A stretch of DNA of 64,000 bases from an uncultured Lachnospiraceae bacterium (GTDB lineage: Bacteria; Bacillota; Clostridia; Lachnospirales; Lachnospiraceae), in NCBI GenBank assembly GCA_910577165.1, contig CAJTLX010000002.1, positions 1 through 64,000 of the forward strand. Direction: 5' to 3'. Numbering within the stretch: position 1 is the stretch's first letter; every line of letters starts with the position of its first letter. This document shows, in pieces, positions 1 to 8,686 of this stretch. A program made the position numbers and the translations under genes. The notes beneath the pieces are model-generated. The model was given only the letters and a program-made list of their open reading frames with translations, was not told the origin of the DNA and did no database searches.

Positions 1-1
1 A

Positions 2-268
2 AAAAATATTGGCACTTATATGTGGCATGGCGGTGCGCACCATGTTGGACTCGATGTGCATGATGTGGTGCAGACTCCGGAACTTATCGCGCCGGGAATG
101 GTTTTCTGTGTGGATATCGGGATCTACCATGAGGAATGGGGGATTGGGTTCCGGCTTGAAGATAATTGTCTGGTTACGGAGACGGGCTGTGAAAATCTTT
201 CCGTAATTACACCGAGGACAATTGAGGCGATCGAAGATACAATGCAGAAGGGATTTGTGGCATTATAG
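2..268 (+). CDS. M24 family metallopeptidase (Xaa-Pro aminopeptidase-like), C-terminal part
   Basis: The reading frame is open from the left edge and ends at a stop at 266-268, so only the last 88 residues are present. They carry the pita-bread peptidase signature: GGAHHVGLDVHD, where the second His of HH is normally catalytic and metal-associated, then PGMVFCVDIGIY, then RLEDNCLVTETGCENLS. Family members remove an N-terminal residue preceding proline using two metal ions in the cytosol. The usual metal-binding Glu of the VEPGIY motif reads Asp here (VDIGIY) and the following Pro is Ile, an unusual variant. No promoter can be assigned because the 5' end lies outside the window. Confidence 0.85.
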   Translation, partial: KNIGTYMWHGGAHHVGLDVHDVVQTPELIAPGMVFCVDIGIYHEEWGIGFRLEDNCLVTETGCENLSVITPRTIEAIEDTMQKGFVAL

Positions 269-333
269 TAGATACAAATATATATAATTATCTATAATAT
301 ATATGTAAGTATGCATAAGAGGTGTTTTAACAG

Positions 334-1407
334 ATGAATCAAGTACTTATGGTGATTATGGCGGTGGGTGCGGTGGTGGGCGGAATCGATTGTCTTTTGA
401 AAAACAGGTTCGGTTTTGGCGAAAAATTTGAGGAGGGATTCCGGCTTCTCGGCTCCATGGCATTGTCCATGGCGGGAATGATCTGCCTTGCCCCGGTACT
501 CGCCGATCTCTTAGGGAGTGTGATCGTTCCCTTTTACCGGGCGATCGGGGTGGACCCCGCAATGTTTGGCAGTGTGCTTGCGATTGATATGGGCGGCTAC
601 CAACTGGCAAAGGAACTGGCGGAAAATCCTGTTATTGGAAGCTATGCGGGAATTGTGGTCTCCGCGATGTTTGGCTGCACGCTGGTATTTACCATCCCCG
701 TCGGAATGGGAATGATTCGCGGCGAGGACAGAAATTTTTTTGCGCGCGGAATTATGATTGGGCTGGCAACAATGCCGGTGGGTCTCTTAGTTGGGGGGCT
801 TCTTACAGGACTTTCCTTCTTGAACTGTCTATGGCAGAATATTCCTGTTTTTATTGCATCTTTTCTGCTATTGATTGGATTGTGGAAGATACCGCAAAAG
901 ATGGTAAAGGGGTTTTGTATCCTGGCGGACGGAATTCGAATTTTAGTGACTATCGGATTAATTTTAGCAGCGGTAGAGTCTTTCTGTGGCTGGAACCCCA
1001 TCCCCGGCATGGCACCGATCGAGGATGCTATGGCGGTGGTATCCTCGATCGGTGTGGTTTTGCTGGGAAGTCTCCCCGCAGCGGAGGGTTTGCGGCGACT
1101 GCTCGCAAAACCCTTTACACACCTGGGAGCTAAACTTGGGGTAAAACCGCAGAGTTTAACAGGAATGTTAGTTGGCTTAGTAAGTGCAATCCCCGTTTTT
1201 TCCATGTTTCAGGAGATGGATTCAAGGGGAAAAGTCGCGGTGGGTGCCTGTCTTGTCAGCGGAACAAGCCTGTTGGCGGCACATATGGGGTTTGTGATCA
1301 GCACCGAACCGACAATGCTTTCTGCACTTTTTCTAGGGAAACTTTTTGGGGCAATCGCCGCAGTAATACTAGCGATGCGATTTTCCCCTAGAAACAAAGG
1401 AAATTAA
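334..1407 (+). CDS. eutH: EutH-family ethanolamine transporter-like membrane protein
   Basis: A 357-residue, very hydrophobic protein with about ten predicted membrane segments. The N-terminal MAVGAVVGGIDCLLKNRFG, the central SVLAIDMGGYQLAKEL and the C-terminal GTSLLAAHMGFVISTEP segments match the EutH family, which is linked to ethanolamine uptake at low external concentration. The ATG follows a modest AGAGGTG ribosome site. It stands alone: no eutABCDE or microcompartment shell genes are visible, and a terminator follows at once. Transport of ethanolamine is therefore a family-based inference, and a related small amine is possible. It lies 65 bp after the M24 peptidase gene and may share its transcript. 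Confidence 0.85.
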   Translation: MNQVLMVIMAVGAVVGGIDCLLKNRFGFGEKFEEGFRLLGSMALSMAGMICLAPVLADLLGSVIVPFYRAIGVDPAMFGSVLAIDMGGYQLAKELAENPVIGSYAGIVVSAMFGCTLVFTIPVGMGMIRGEDRNFFARGIMIGLATMPVGLLVGGLLTGLSFLNCLWQNIPVFIASFLLLIGLWKIPQKMVKGFCILADGIRILVTIGLILAAVESFCGWNPIPGMAPIEDAMAVVSSIGVVLLGSLPAAEGLRRLLAKPFTHLGAKLGVKPQSLTGMLVGLVSAIPVFSMFQEMDSRGKVAVGACLVSGTSLLAAHMGFVISTEPTMLSALFLGKLFGAIAAVILAMRFSPRNKGN

Positions 1408-1438
1408 AAAAAAGAGGGAAAAAATTCCCTCTTTTTTT
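1405..1438. terminator. Bidirectional rho-independent terminator
   Basis: A 7-bp stem, GAGGGAA (1414-1420) pairing with TTCCCTC (1425-1431), is flanked by an A run on the left and a T run (1432-1438) on the right. It can stop both the rightward eutH transcript and the leftward xylan-locus transcript, whose last gene ends at 1440. Confidence 0.85.
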
Positions 1439-1439
1439 C

Positions 1440-3635
1440 CTATATTGTTTCCACCACTGCGCGCTCTGTACAGTTTACGGTAAAAATCTGCGGCTTATTT
1501 CCTGTCAACTTGGTGCTTCTTGCATCCGGCTGGCAGGTGCCGACATAGATTTCATACTGCCCCGGCAGGATAAGCTTTTCTCCCTCTTCCGTAAACAGAC
1601 CGAACGCTCTCATATCGAGAATTATCTCTGTTTCCTTGCGCTCGCCTGCCGCCAGCACGAGTTTCTTTAATCCTTTTAACTGGTAGTTAGGCGCGTCCGG
1701 CACATCCTTTGCCTTTATGTAAACCTGCACGGTCTCCGCCCCGTCATAGGAACCGATATTGGTCAGAGCCGCCGTGATTTTAACTGTGCTGTCCGCAGAA
1801 ATAAGATGTTCTTTTTCCGGCATACCGTTATTTCCAACTATTTCCATTTTTGCACTGCATACAAATTTTGTGTAACTCAGTCCATAGCCAAATGGATACA
1901 ATGCCTCGTTTTTCATATACCGATAGGTGCGCCCTTTCATGGAGTAATCCGTAAATTCCGGAAGTTCCTCCGTGGTGCGGTAGAAGGTAACAGGAAGCTT
2001 GCCCTCCGGCGAAAATTCTCCGAAAAGCATCTGCGCGATCGCGCGGCCTCCCTGCGCTCCCGGATACCATCCCTGCACGATCGCCGGAATATTCTCCTTT
2101 GCATCCGCCCAGGTCACAGCAAGCGCGGAACCCGCCAAAAGTACAAGGATCACCGGCTTTCCACTGGCGGCTACCGCCTCCAAAACTTCCTGCTGCCGTC
2201 CCGGCAGATTTAATGTGAGCTTGTCGCCGCTGCCGAACTCGTTTCCAGCATCACCCTCCTCGCCCTCAATTGTTGCATCCAAACCAAGGCACATTACTAC
2301 CACATCAGATGCATCAGCAACGGCTCTCGCCTCGGCTAGGCGATCATCCGCCTCGGCTAGCCCGGAGATGCGATCTTTGTAGAGATGGCAGCCCTGAGAA
2401 TAGAAGACGCGAATCTGCTCACCCGCCGCCTCGCGAATTCCCTCAAGCACGGTGACATACTCCGAGGCTGTCCCCTCGTAATTGCCTATTAGTGCCGCGC
2501 GGCTGTCCGCATTCGGACCGATTACCCCGATGCTCTTTATCTTCTTTTTGTCAAGCGGCAAAAAATCATTGGCATTCTTTAATAAGGTCAGGCAGCGTCT
2601 CGCCGCTTTAAGGTTGATGGCACGATGCTCCGTGCAGTCACACACTTCATAAGGAATATCGCGAAATGGCATTTCCTTGTCAAATAAGCCCAACTTCATG
2701 CGTGTTACCATCAGGCGAACTACTGCGTCGTCAATCGTTTCTTCCTCCACCATATGGTCACGCACTGCCTGTAAAAGATTTCCAAATAGATTTCCACAGT
2801 TTAGATCGCAGCCATTATTCATTGCGAGGGATACCGACTCCACCGGAGTTTTTGTCACCATATGATATTCATGGAAATCCTTGATTGCCCAGCAATCCGA
2901 GGTCACATGCCCCTTAAATCCCCAGGTCTTTCGCAAAATATCCTGCAATAAAGTCTTGCTTCCGCAGCATGGTTCGCCGTTTGTGCGGTTGTACGCGCCC
3001 ATCACCACTTCCACATTTGCTTCCTTTACACAGGCTTTAAATGCCGGGAGATAAGTTTCATACATATCCTGTTTTGTCGCGACCGCGTTAAAGCTGTGGC
3101 GAATTCCCTCAGGTCCTGAATGCACAGCAAAATGCTTTGCGCACGCTGCTGCCTTTAAGTATTTTTTATTATGTCCCTGAATCCCCTCGATAAAACGCAC
3201 ACCAAGACGGGTGGTCAGGTATGGATCTTCGCCGTAGGTTTCATGTCCCCGCCCCCAGCGCGGATCGCGAAAGATATTGACATTCGGAGACCAGAAGGTC
3301 AATCCCTTATAAATATCGTAGTCCGCATACTTTTGCTGTACATTAAATTTTGCCCGTCCCTCTGTCGAGATTACATCCGCGATCTCCTCCATAAAATCCT
3401 CGTCAAAAATCGCCGCCAGTCCGATCGCCTGCGGAAAGACCGTTGCCACACCCGCGCGCGCTACACCGTGCAATGCCTCATTCCAGTAATTGTATGCCTT
3501 TACGCCCAGCCGCTTGATCTCCTTCGCTCCATGTAATGTCTGAAATACCTTTTCTTCCAATGTCATCTCGGCTACCAGTGCCTTCGCCCTCTCCTCAAAC
3601 GTAAGGCTCTCGTTAAGATATGCCTGATCTCCCAT
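1440..3635 (-). CDS. GH3 beta-xylosidase/beta-glucosidase
   Basis: A 731-residue glycoside hydrolase family 3 enzyme without a signal peptide, so probably cytoplasmic. The N-terminal barrel carries DPRWGRGHETYGEDP (about 124-138), AKHFAVHSGPEG with the conserved KH pair (167-168), and TSDCWAI with the predicted nucleophile Asp247. A sandwich domain and a C-terminal fibronectin-III-like domain with DMRAFGLF follow. The start at 3635 is preceded by AAGGAGGAG; the frame opens a few codons earlier without such a site. The layout resembles bacterial xylan 1,4-beta-xylosidases. It is the last gene of the xylan locus, behind the GH10 xylanase, so cleavage of imported xylo-oligosaccharides is the likely role; glucosidase activity cannot be excluded. 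Confidence 0.9.
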   Translation of the reverse strand: MGDQAYLNESLTFEERAKALVAEMTLEEKVFQTLHGAKEIKRLGVKAYNYWNEALHGVARAGVATVFPQAIGLAAIFDEDFMEEIADVISTEGRAKFNVQQKYADYDIYKGLTFWSPNVNIFRDPRWGRGHETYGEDPYLTTRLGVRFIEGIQGHNKKYLKAAACAKHFAVHSGPEGIRHSFNAVATKQDMYETYLPAFKACVKEANVEVVMGAYNRTNGEPCCGSKTLLQDILRKTWGFKGHVTSDCWAIKDFHEYHMVTKTPVESVSLAMNNGCDLNCGNLFGNLLQAVRDHMVEEETIDDAVVRLMVTRMKLGLFDKEMPFRDIPYEVCDCTEHRAINLKAARRCLTLLKNANDFLPLDKKKIKSIGVIGPNADSRAALIGNYEGTASEYVTVLEGIREAAGEQIRVFYSQGCHLYKDRISGLAEADDRLAEARAVADASDVVVMCLGLDATIEGEEGDAGNEFGSGDKLTLNLPGRQQEVLEAVAASGKPVILVLLAGSALAVTWADAKENIPAIVQGWYPGAQGGRAIAQMLFGEFSPEGKLPVTFYRTTEELPEFTDYSMKGRTYRYMKNEALYPFGYGLSYTKFVCSAKMEIVGNNGMPEKEHLISADSTVKITAALTNIGSYDGAETVQVYIKAKDVPDAPNYQLKGLKKLVLAAGERKETEIILDMRAFGLFTEEGEKLILPGQYEIYVGTCQPDARSTKLTGNKPQIFTVNCTERAVVETI

Positions 3636-3710
3636 GCTTTTTCTCCTCCTTGCATACAATTTGCCATCTCCTGATCACAGATCATTTCTCTTTGGATCTG
3701 CTCTTTTATT

Positions 3711-5009
3711 TTAATAGAGAGGAATACCCTCATCCATCAAAACTCCCCAAAATGCCGGCTTTGTTTCCAGTACCTGGTTAAACAAAAGCGGATAGCGTTT
3801 TCCATCTTTATTCAGCCATGAACCCTCATCGGTCAATCCCCAGACTGTTATATTTGTAATATTGGCTGCGCCGGTATCCACCAGATTCTTAAAGGTAAAG
3901 AACAGCCTTTTATACCTAGTTCCCTCCTTCATAAAATCCTCCTCACTGTTGCTGTCCAAATTGATATCAAGCTCCGTGATCTGGATCTCAAGTCCGGTCT
4001 CCCCGAATTTGCGAATGGTTTCCTCATAATCTAAAAGTGTCGGCGAATTCATCCCGATATGGCTCTGCATTCCAATACCATCAATATTGCCCTGATCTTT
4101 TATCTTGTTGACCAACTCTAAGATCGCAATGCGTTTTGCCGTCTCGTAGGTATTAAAATCATTGTAAAATAATTTCTGTTCCGGCGCGGCATATTTTCTT
4201 GCGTACTCAAATGCTTTCTCAACAAAATCCGGTCCAATGGTCTGATACCAAAGGCTGTCGCTCATGCGCATTCCATTCTCGCCGCCATCCCCCGGCGCAA
4301 TCGCCTCATTCACCACATCCCACGCGTAAACCACACCCGGATAAGTGGTGTTGACATACTCCATTACAAGGCGGATATAATTCTCCATGCGCTCCAACAT
4401 CACTTCGCGGGAGGCAAATACAGCATCCGGTTTATTTGAATACCCTTCCATAAAAAACCAGTCCGGAGTTTGGCTGTGCCATATTAATGTATGCCCGCGC
4501 ATTTTTATATTGTTGTCCACGCAAAAGGCAAGCATCTCATCACAACTGTCAAATTTAAGTACCGGACAGGTTTCCGTCCCCGTAGATTTTGTTGCTTCCC
4601 GGTCAAGCAGTGCATCCGGCTTCATCTCATTTCCGCAGGTCATACTGTTAAACTGCTGTACAATCAGCTCACCCTTAAAATCGTTGAGCAGTTCTCCCTT
4701 TGTGATGGCAATGCCAATGGAAAAATAATCCTTCCAGTATTCACACATACTTGGAATTTCCTCGTCAAGTGAAGATATATAAAAATCCGTGCGGACTTCT
4801 TTTGCCGGTTCTGTCGGCGCAGGTGTGGATGTAGGTATGGGTGTGGGAGTACTTTCCTCCTCTTTCGTCGGCTGTGCCTCCTGCTTTTCCTCCCCGCCCT
4901 CTTCTTTCCCGCCGCACCCTGCAAAAGTACAGACTGCAAAATTACAAATCATCACCACCGTAAACAGCCGCACCATTGTTTTTATCCATTTTGCATTCCA
5001 TAGTAACAT
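3711..5009 (-). CDS. GH10 endo-1,4-beta-xylanase lipoprotein
   Basis: A 432-residue secreted lipoprotein. A hydrophobic signal ends in the lipobox FAGC (Cys32), followed by a Glu/Lys- and Thr/Pro-rich linker (about 36-70) and one GH10 barrel (about 75-432). Catalytic residues are visible as WDVVNEA (acid/base Glu235) and ITELDIN (nucleophile Glu346); GHTLIWHSQTP and GLTDEGSWL are further GH10 signatures. The start at 5009 has the upstream site AAGGAGGGG, so longer forms are not preferred. It should cut xylan backbones at the cell surface and feed the binding protein encoded just upstream. A 24-bp palindrome at 5071-5094 and a terminator further upstream suggest it can be controlled separately from the transporter genes. 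Confidence 0.93.
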   Translation of the reverse strand: MLLWNAKWIKTMVRLFTVVMICNFAVCTFAGCGGKEEGGEEKQEAQPTKEEESTPTPIPTSTPAPTEPAKEVRTDFYISSLDEEIPSMCEYWKDYFSIGIAITKGELLNDFKGELIVQQFNSMTCGNEMKPDALLDREATKSTGTETCPVLKFDSCDEMLAFCVDNNIKMRGHTLIWHSQTPDWFFMEGYSNKPDAVFASREVMLERMENYIRLVMEYVNTTYPGVVYAWDVVNEAIAPGDGGENGMRMSDSLWYQTIGPDFVEKAFEYARKYAAPEQKLFYNDFNTYETAKRIAILELVNKIKDQGNIDGIGMQSHIGMNSPTLLDYEETIRKFGETGLEIQITELDINLDSNSEEDFMKEGTRYKRLFFTFKNLVDTGAANITNITVWGLTDEGSWLNKDGKRYPLLFNQVLETKPAFWGVLMDEGIPLY

Positions 5010-5070
5010 ATTTCCCCTCCTTGCGCAAGCGATATGCTCTTTTTTATTTTTACCATTCATCATTCTATCT

Positions 5071-5094
5071 GATTACGAAAACCTTTTCGTAATC
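5071..5094. promoter_or_regulatory. Perfect inverted repeat upstream of the GH10 xylanase gene
   Basis: Arms GATTACGAAAA (5071-5081) and TTTTCGTAATC (5084-5094) are perfectly complementary with a 2-bp spacer. The site lies 62-85 bp upstream of the xylanase start and downstream of the previous gene's terminator. No T run follows it, so an operator for a dimeric regulator is more likely than a terminator. No cognate regulator can be named. Confidence 0.5.
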
Positions 5095-5146
5095 AAATCT
5101 TGTTTCCCCCAAAGAAACCTTCTCCAAATGATAAATTTCTATGTAT

Positions 5147-5203
5147 AAAAATACGGTTCCGTGCGGGGCGGCATACTGCCGCCCTCGCGCGGAACCGCTG
5201 TAT
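5147..5203 (-). terminator. Hairpin terminator after the binding-protein gene
   Basis: A long, imperfect GC-rich hairpin spans 5151-5203, with outer arms ATACGGTTCC / GGAACCG..GTAT and inner arms GCGGGGCGGCA / TGCCGCCCTCGC. In the minus direction it is followed by five T residues. It lies 20 bp past the stop of the binding-protein gene and should stop or attenuate read-through into the xylanase gene. Confidence 0.7.
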
Positions 5204-5223
5204 TTTAAACTATGTTCTGCATA

Positions 5224-6669
5224 TTACTCCATGTTCGCATCTTCAATTGCCATCTGCCAGGTATTGGCAACTTCCTCGATCTTCTCCGCAGGAGTGTTGT
5301 GCAAACCATATACATTGTAGATGATATCGCCGTAGTCTGTACCGTATACCATTGGAAGATACCATATTACGCCGCGGCCTTCCTCATACATCAAGGAAAG
5401 AGTCTCGTCAACCGCACGCTCATCGCGGAAATTATCATATACAGAAGTCTTCCAGTCATCCTCCTCCTCATAGCCCGGTGTAGGATTGGTGTAAAGATTG
5501 TAGGCAAATGCAACTTTGCTTGCTGTCTCAGCATCTAAACATACTGGCATAACCACAACGTTATCCGCGAAGACCGTGGTACTCTGACCGCTCGGTCCTG
5601 CTGGTGCCATAACAAAGCCGAAATCATCGTCCATATCTTTCCACTGACCTACCTTAAACTCCTCCGCAAAGGTCATCGCTACTTTTGCATCATGGAAAGC
5701 CGGAACAAAGTAATCCCATTCGCTTCCTTCCGGAGCTGGCATCTCGTACTTGTTCTCAATCAGCTTGACTCCAAACTGCATTGCCGCAAGAAATTCCGGG
5801 GTATTGGTTGCATTGTAATACTTGCCGTTCTCGTCACGGCCAATAAACTGCGCATTGTTGCAGGCGACTAACGCCTTAAACATATCAATGGAGAAACTTG
5901 AAAGTGCATAGGTATCCGGTGTTCCGTCACTGTTTGTATCGCGGGTCAGCTTTGCGCAGAGTTCCTCAAATTTTGCCCAGGTCCAATCTCCGCTTGCCTG
6001 TAAATCATATGGAAGATCTGGGTCAAGTCCTGCTTCCTCGAAAAGTCTCTTGTTCCAGAAGACCCCCTGCCTCCACTCCGGCTTACCGGTTGCCATACCA
6101 TATACATGATTGCCCTCCGTCATCTGCTCAAGAATTGCCGGGTTCCATTTGCTCTCTGTAAAGTCGAAGCTGTCCAATGTCGCAAGATCGTAGAAGAGAT
6201 TGTTTGCTAAAGGTTTTGCAATAAAGCCCTGATCCATCATAAACAGGGAACCCATCGGCGAATTTGCCATTGTGGAAACAACAAAATTTTCCTGATGCGC
6301 GCCCCACTCTCCGACATTTACTTGCTTGATCTTGAAATTGTACTTCTCCTGAATCTCGTTGCGGTAGTCGCGGGTGGCCTCTTCCTGTGCATTCTTTGGC
6401 TCATCCTCCGTTTCCTTGGACCACCAGTCTGCGATAATGATCTCAAGCCCGCCAAGATCTTTGTACTTCTCCGGCACTTGTGTCGGTTCCGGAGTGGAAT
6501 CTACTGGTTCATTTCCCCCATCCGGGGTTTTTGCATCCTGTGTTGGCTTTGGTGTGTTTGTCACCTTTGTTCCGGACTCGGAATCCTCGCCTCCTCCACA
6601 GGCGGTCATGCTTGCGGTCATTGCAAGCGACATCATGATTGCTGCTAATTTCTGTCCTTTCTTTCTCAA
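5224..6669 (-). CDS. ABC transporter extracellular sugar-binding lipoprotein (family 1)
   Basis: A 481-residue binding protein with a lipoprotein signal (lipobox TACGG, Cys24) and a Thr/Pro-rich linker to about residue 65, then a two-lobed family-1 fold. LGGLEIIIADWWSKE, ATGKPEWRQGVFWNKRLFEEAG and SGDWTWAKFEELCAKL are typical of oligosaccharide-binding proteins. The start is TTG, preceded by AAGGAGGTAGCAGAA; no better ATG has a site. It should capture xylo-oligosaccharides for the two permeases encoded immediately upstream. A stem-loop at 6730-6756 separates it from those permease genes and a terminator follows it, an arrangement often linked to higher expression of binding proteins. Confidence 0.9.
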   Translation of the reverse strand: MRKKGQKLAAIMMSLAMTASMTACGGGEDSESGTKVTNTPKPTQDAKTPDGGNEPVDSTPEPTQVPEKYKDLGGLEIIIADWWSKETEDEPKNAQEEATRDYRNEIQEKYNFKIKQVNVGEWGAHQENFVVSTMANSPMGSLFMMDQGFIAKPLANNLFYDLATLDSFDFTESKWNPAILEQMTEGNHVYGMATGKPEWRQGVFWNKRLFEEAGLDPDLPYDLQASGDWTWAKFEELCAKLTRDTNSDGTPDTYALSSFSIDMFKALVACNNAQFIGRDENGKYYNATNTPEFLAAMQFGVKLIENKYEMPAPEGSEWDYFVPAFHDAKVAMTFAEEFKVGQWKDMDDDFGFVMAPAGPSGQSTTVFADNVVVMPVCLDAETASKVAFAYNLYTNPTPGYEEEDDWKTSVYDNFRDERAVDETLSLMYEEGRGVIWYLPMVYGTDYGDIIYNVYGLHNTPAEKIEEVANTWQMAIEDANME

Positions 6670-6729
6670 TTCTGCTACCTCCTTTTTTATTGCGATAAAC
6701 GGACTATCCGTCTATACTCTTTGCGTTAA

Positions 6730-6756
6730 CCACCCCATTGCTGCGAAATGGGGTGG
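6730..6756 (-). promoter_or_regulatory. Intercistronic stem-loop between permease and binding-protein genes
   Basis: A perfect 10-bp stem CCACCCCATT (6730-6739) / AATGGGGTGG (6747-6756) with a 7-nt loop, lacking a T run on either strand. Its position just upstream of the binding-protein gene suggests an RNA-stability or processing element rather than a terminator. Confidence 0.5.
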
Positions 6757-6786
6757 ATGCATCCAAAACTCAAAAAACGTGCTTTC

Positions 6787-7791
6787 TTACATTTTAATCC
6801 CGCTCTGGCTAAGACTTTCCACAAAGCCTTTCTGCGCAACCATATAGATAATTAACAGCGGAATAATGGTCATCAGTAATCCCGTGGCAATCATTGCCTG
6901 CTCATATCCTGCCGACGGCATAATTCCAAGACCGTACATAGAGGTAAAATAATCGCCCAAACGTCCAGTCAGTGAAGTCAGTGCCTTTGGCAGCAGTTTA
7001 ACCTTTCCTAAAAAGAGCTTGGAGTAATAGGAATCCGTCCACTGCCATACATAGGCGAACAAAAAGCAGGAGGTAAGAATAGGCTTTGCATCCGGGAGCA
7101 TAATGCGGAAAAAGGTTTTTAATTTGCCGCATCCATCCACATATGCTGCCTCCTCAAGTTCTTTTGGAATATTGCGGAAGAACTGACGGATCAGGTAAAT
7201 ATAAAGTCCGCTTTTTAATCCCATACAACCCATACACATCATAATATATGGTGCCATCGAATTTTGCAAATTCAGTGTTTTTCCCGTGATCGCCTTAAAA
7301 ATACCAAGCACATCAAAGAAAGAGAAGTGCAAATAAAGCGATGAGGAAATGGTCTGCGGCGGAATTAAAATAGAAAGCATAACGCACGCGAACCAGAAAT
7401 TTTTAAGCGGAAATTTGTAGCGCGCAAACCCGTAGCCAACCAAAGTGCAAGCTGATACCTGGATCACGCTGACTAAGAGTGCCACAAGCACAGTATTTCT
7501 AAGGCAGGTCCAGTAATCCGAGAGCTGGTCGACAAGTTTATAGTTAAATGTTGTAAAATGTCTTGGCACACTGATAACTGTCGCGTCATACAGATCCTGC
7601 TCTTCCATAAAACTGATGGAAATTTTATTTAACAGCGGCTGAATGATCAAGAAGCACAAACCGAACAGAAGAATGGCTCTTGCAACCTTATAGAGTCCGG
7701 AATTGATGGTTTTCTTTAACAGATACCCGTCAGATTTCCGGTTTCTCTCCCAGAATTTATCCCTTTCAATTTTCGCGCTCGCTCTACTCAT
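6787..7791 (-). CDS. Carbohydrate ABC transporter permease (MalG-type)
   Basis: A 334-residue inner-membrane permease with about six membrane segments. The EAA loop is visible as ELEEAAYVDGCGKLKTFFRI, the site that docks the ATPase subunit, and the protein ends in a MalG-like SLSQSGIKM tail. The ATG at 7791 overlaps the stop of the upstream permease gene by 8 bp (ATGAGTAG), indicating translational coupling. It pairs with the next permease and the downstream binding lipoprotein as one importer, presumably for xylan-derived oligosaccharides. No ATPase gene accompanies it. Confidence 0.9.
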   Translation of the reverse strand: MSRASAKIERDKFWERNRKSDGYLLKKTINSGLYKVARAILLFGLCFLIIQPLLNKISISFMEEQDLYDATVISVPRHFTTFNYKLVDQLSDYWTCLRNTVLVALLVSVIQVSACTLVGYGFARYKFPLKNFWFACVMLSILIPPQTISSSLYLHFSFFDVLGIFKAITGKTLNLQNSMAPYIMMCMGCMGLKSGLYIYLIRQFFRNIPKELEEAAYVDGCGKLKTFFRIMLPDAKPILTSCFLFAYVWQWTDSYYSKLFLGKVKLLPKALTSLTGRLGDYFTSMYGLGIMPSAGYEQAMIATGLLMTIIPLLIIYMVAQKGFVESLSQSGIKM

Positions 7792-8686
7792 AATAGTATA
7801 CCTTCTTTGATATGATAAGAGAAACCACACCTATGATTGCCATAACACAGAGGAAATAGCTCCACGCCATCGCGGAGGCAAATCCATAATCCATCTGTCT
7901 TGACATCGTCTCGTTGATTTTCTCCATGACCTCATTATCTGTTCGAATAAGGAAGTCGATGATCGAGTAAACAATATTCACCAGAATCAGGGAACTTACC
8001 ATCGGGAAAGTAATTTTCCAGAAACTTTCCCAGGCAGTACAACCCTCGATTTTCGCCGCCTCGTACATACTTGTCGAGATGGTCTGCAAACCGGAGAGGA
8101 AGATGATGATCTGAATACCGGCGGCAATCGCAATATCGTAGACGCTGTCTAAGATATCAAAGACATAGCCGAAAAACTTGGAACCCATACCACCTGTGTC
8201 AAGAATGGTCTGCAGGGTCGCTGTGATGCTTGAATTGCTGCCGGACTCTTTTACCACGTCCTCCATGCCCTGGAGAAGCGTGTTATTATATTCCAAACCC
8301 ACAATAACACCGGAAGAGAGGATAACTGGCAGGAAAAAGATCGCCCGCACAAATGCCCTACCCTTAAACTCCTGGTTCAGTAAAAGCGCGACAAAAAAGC
8401 TAAATACCAGCGTCGCCGGAACCTTGTAGAGCATCCCGCTAATCGACTCCGTCAAAAGTCGATTAAATTCCGGATCAACAGTAAATGCCTTCTTAAAATT
8501 GTTAATGCCGATAAAGCGCATTGTAAAGCCGCCGTTCCCGACAGTAACCTCGGAAAAACTCATCTGGATCGACTCAATCAGTGGATATCCCAGGAACGCG
8601 ATAAACCCGATAATAAACGGAAGAATAAAGAGATAACCAGCAATCGCGTTTTTCTGTGCCAGTGTTTTCTTCTTTTTTGCTTTCAT
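7784..8686 (-). CDS. Sugar ABC transporter permease (MalF-type)
   Basis: A 300-residue permease with a basic N-terminus, a first membrane segment at about 15-35 (GYLFILPFIIGFIAFLGYPL) and the EAA loop YEAAKIEGCTAWESFWKITF. The start codon follows the DUF5696 stop directly (TAAATG), with GGGGGAG upstream, so the two are translationally coupled. It forms a heteromeric channel with the MalG-type partner encoded just downstream. Confidence 0.9.
   Translation of the reverse strand: MKAKKKKTLAQKNAIAGYLFILPFIIGFIAFLGYPLIESIQMSFSEVTVGNGGFTMRFIGINNFKKAFTVDPEFNRLLTESISGMLYKVPATLVFSFFVALLLNQEFKGRAFVRAIFFLPVILSSGVIVGLEYNNTLLQGMEDVVKESGSNSSITATLQTILDTGGMGSKFFGYVFDILDSVYDIAIAAGIQIIIFLSGLQTISTSMYEAAKIEGCTAWESFWKITFPMVSSLILVNIVYSIIDFLIRTDNEVMEKINETMSRQMDYGFASAMAWSYFLCVMAIIGVVSLIISKKVYYYE

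Noticed and set aside
642..1205. Long open frame antisense to eutH
   Set aside because: It mirrors the coding constraints of eutH, has no ribosome site and the product (Pro/Lys/Ile-rich) resembles no family.
1806..2382. Several open frames on the + strand inside the GH3 gene
   Set aside because: Antisense shadows of a well-supported GH3 gene; no start sites and implausible composition.
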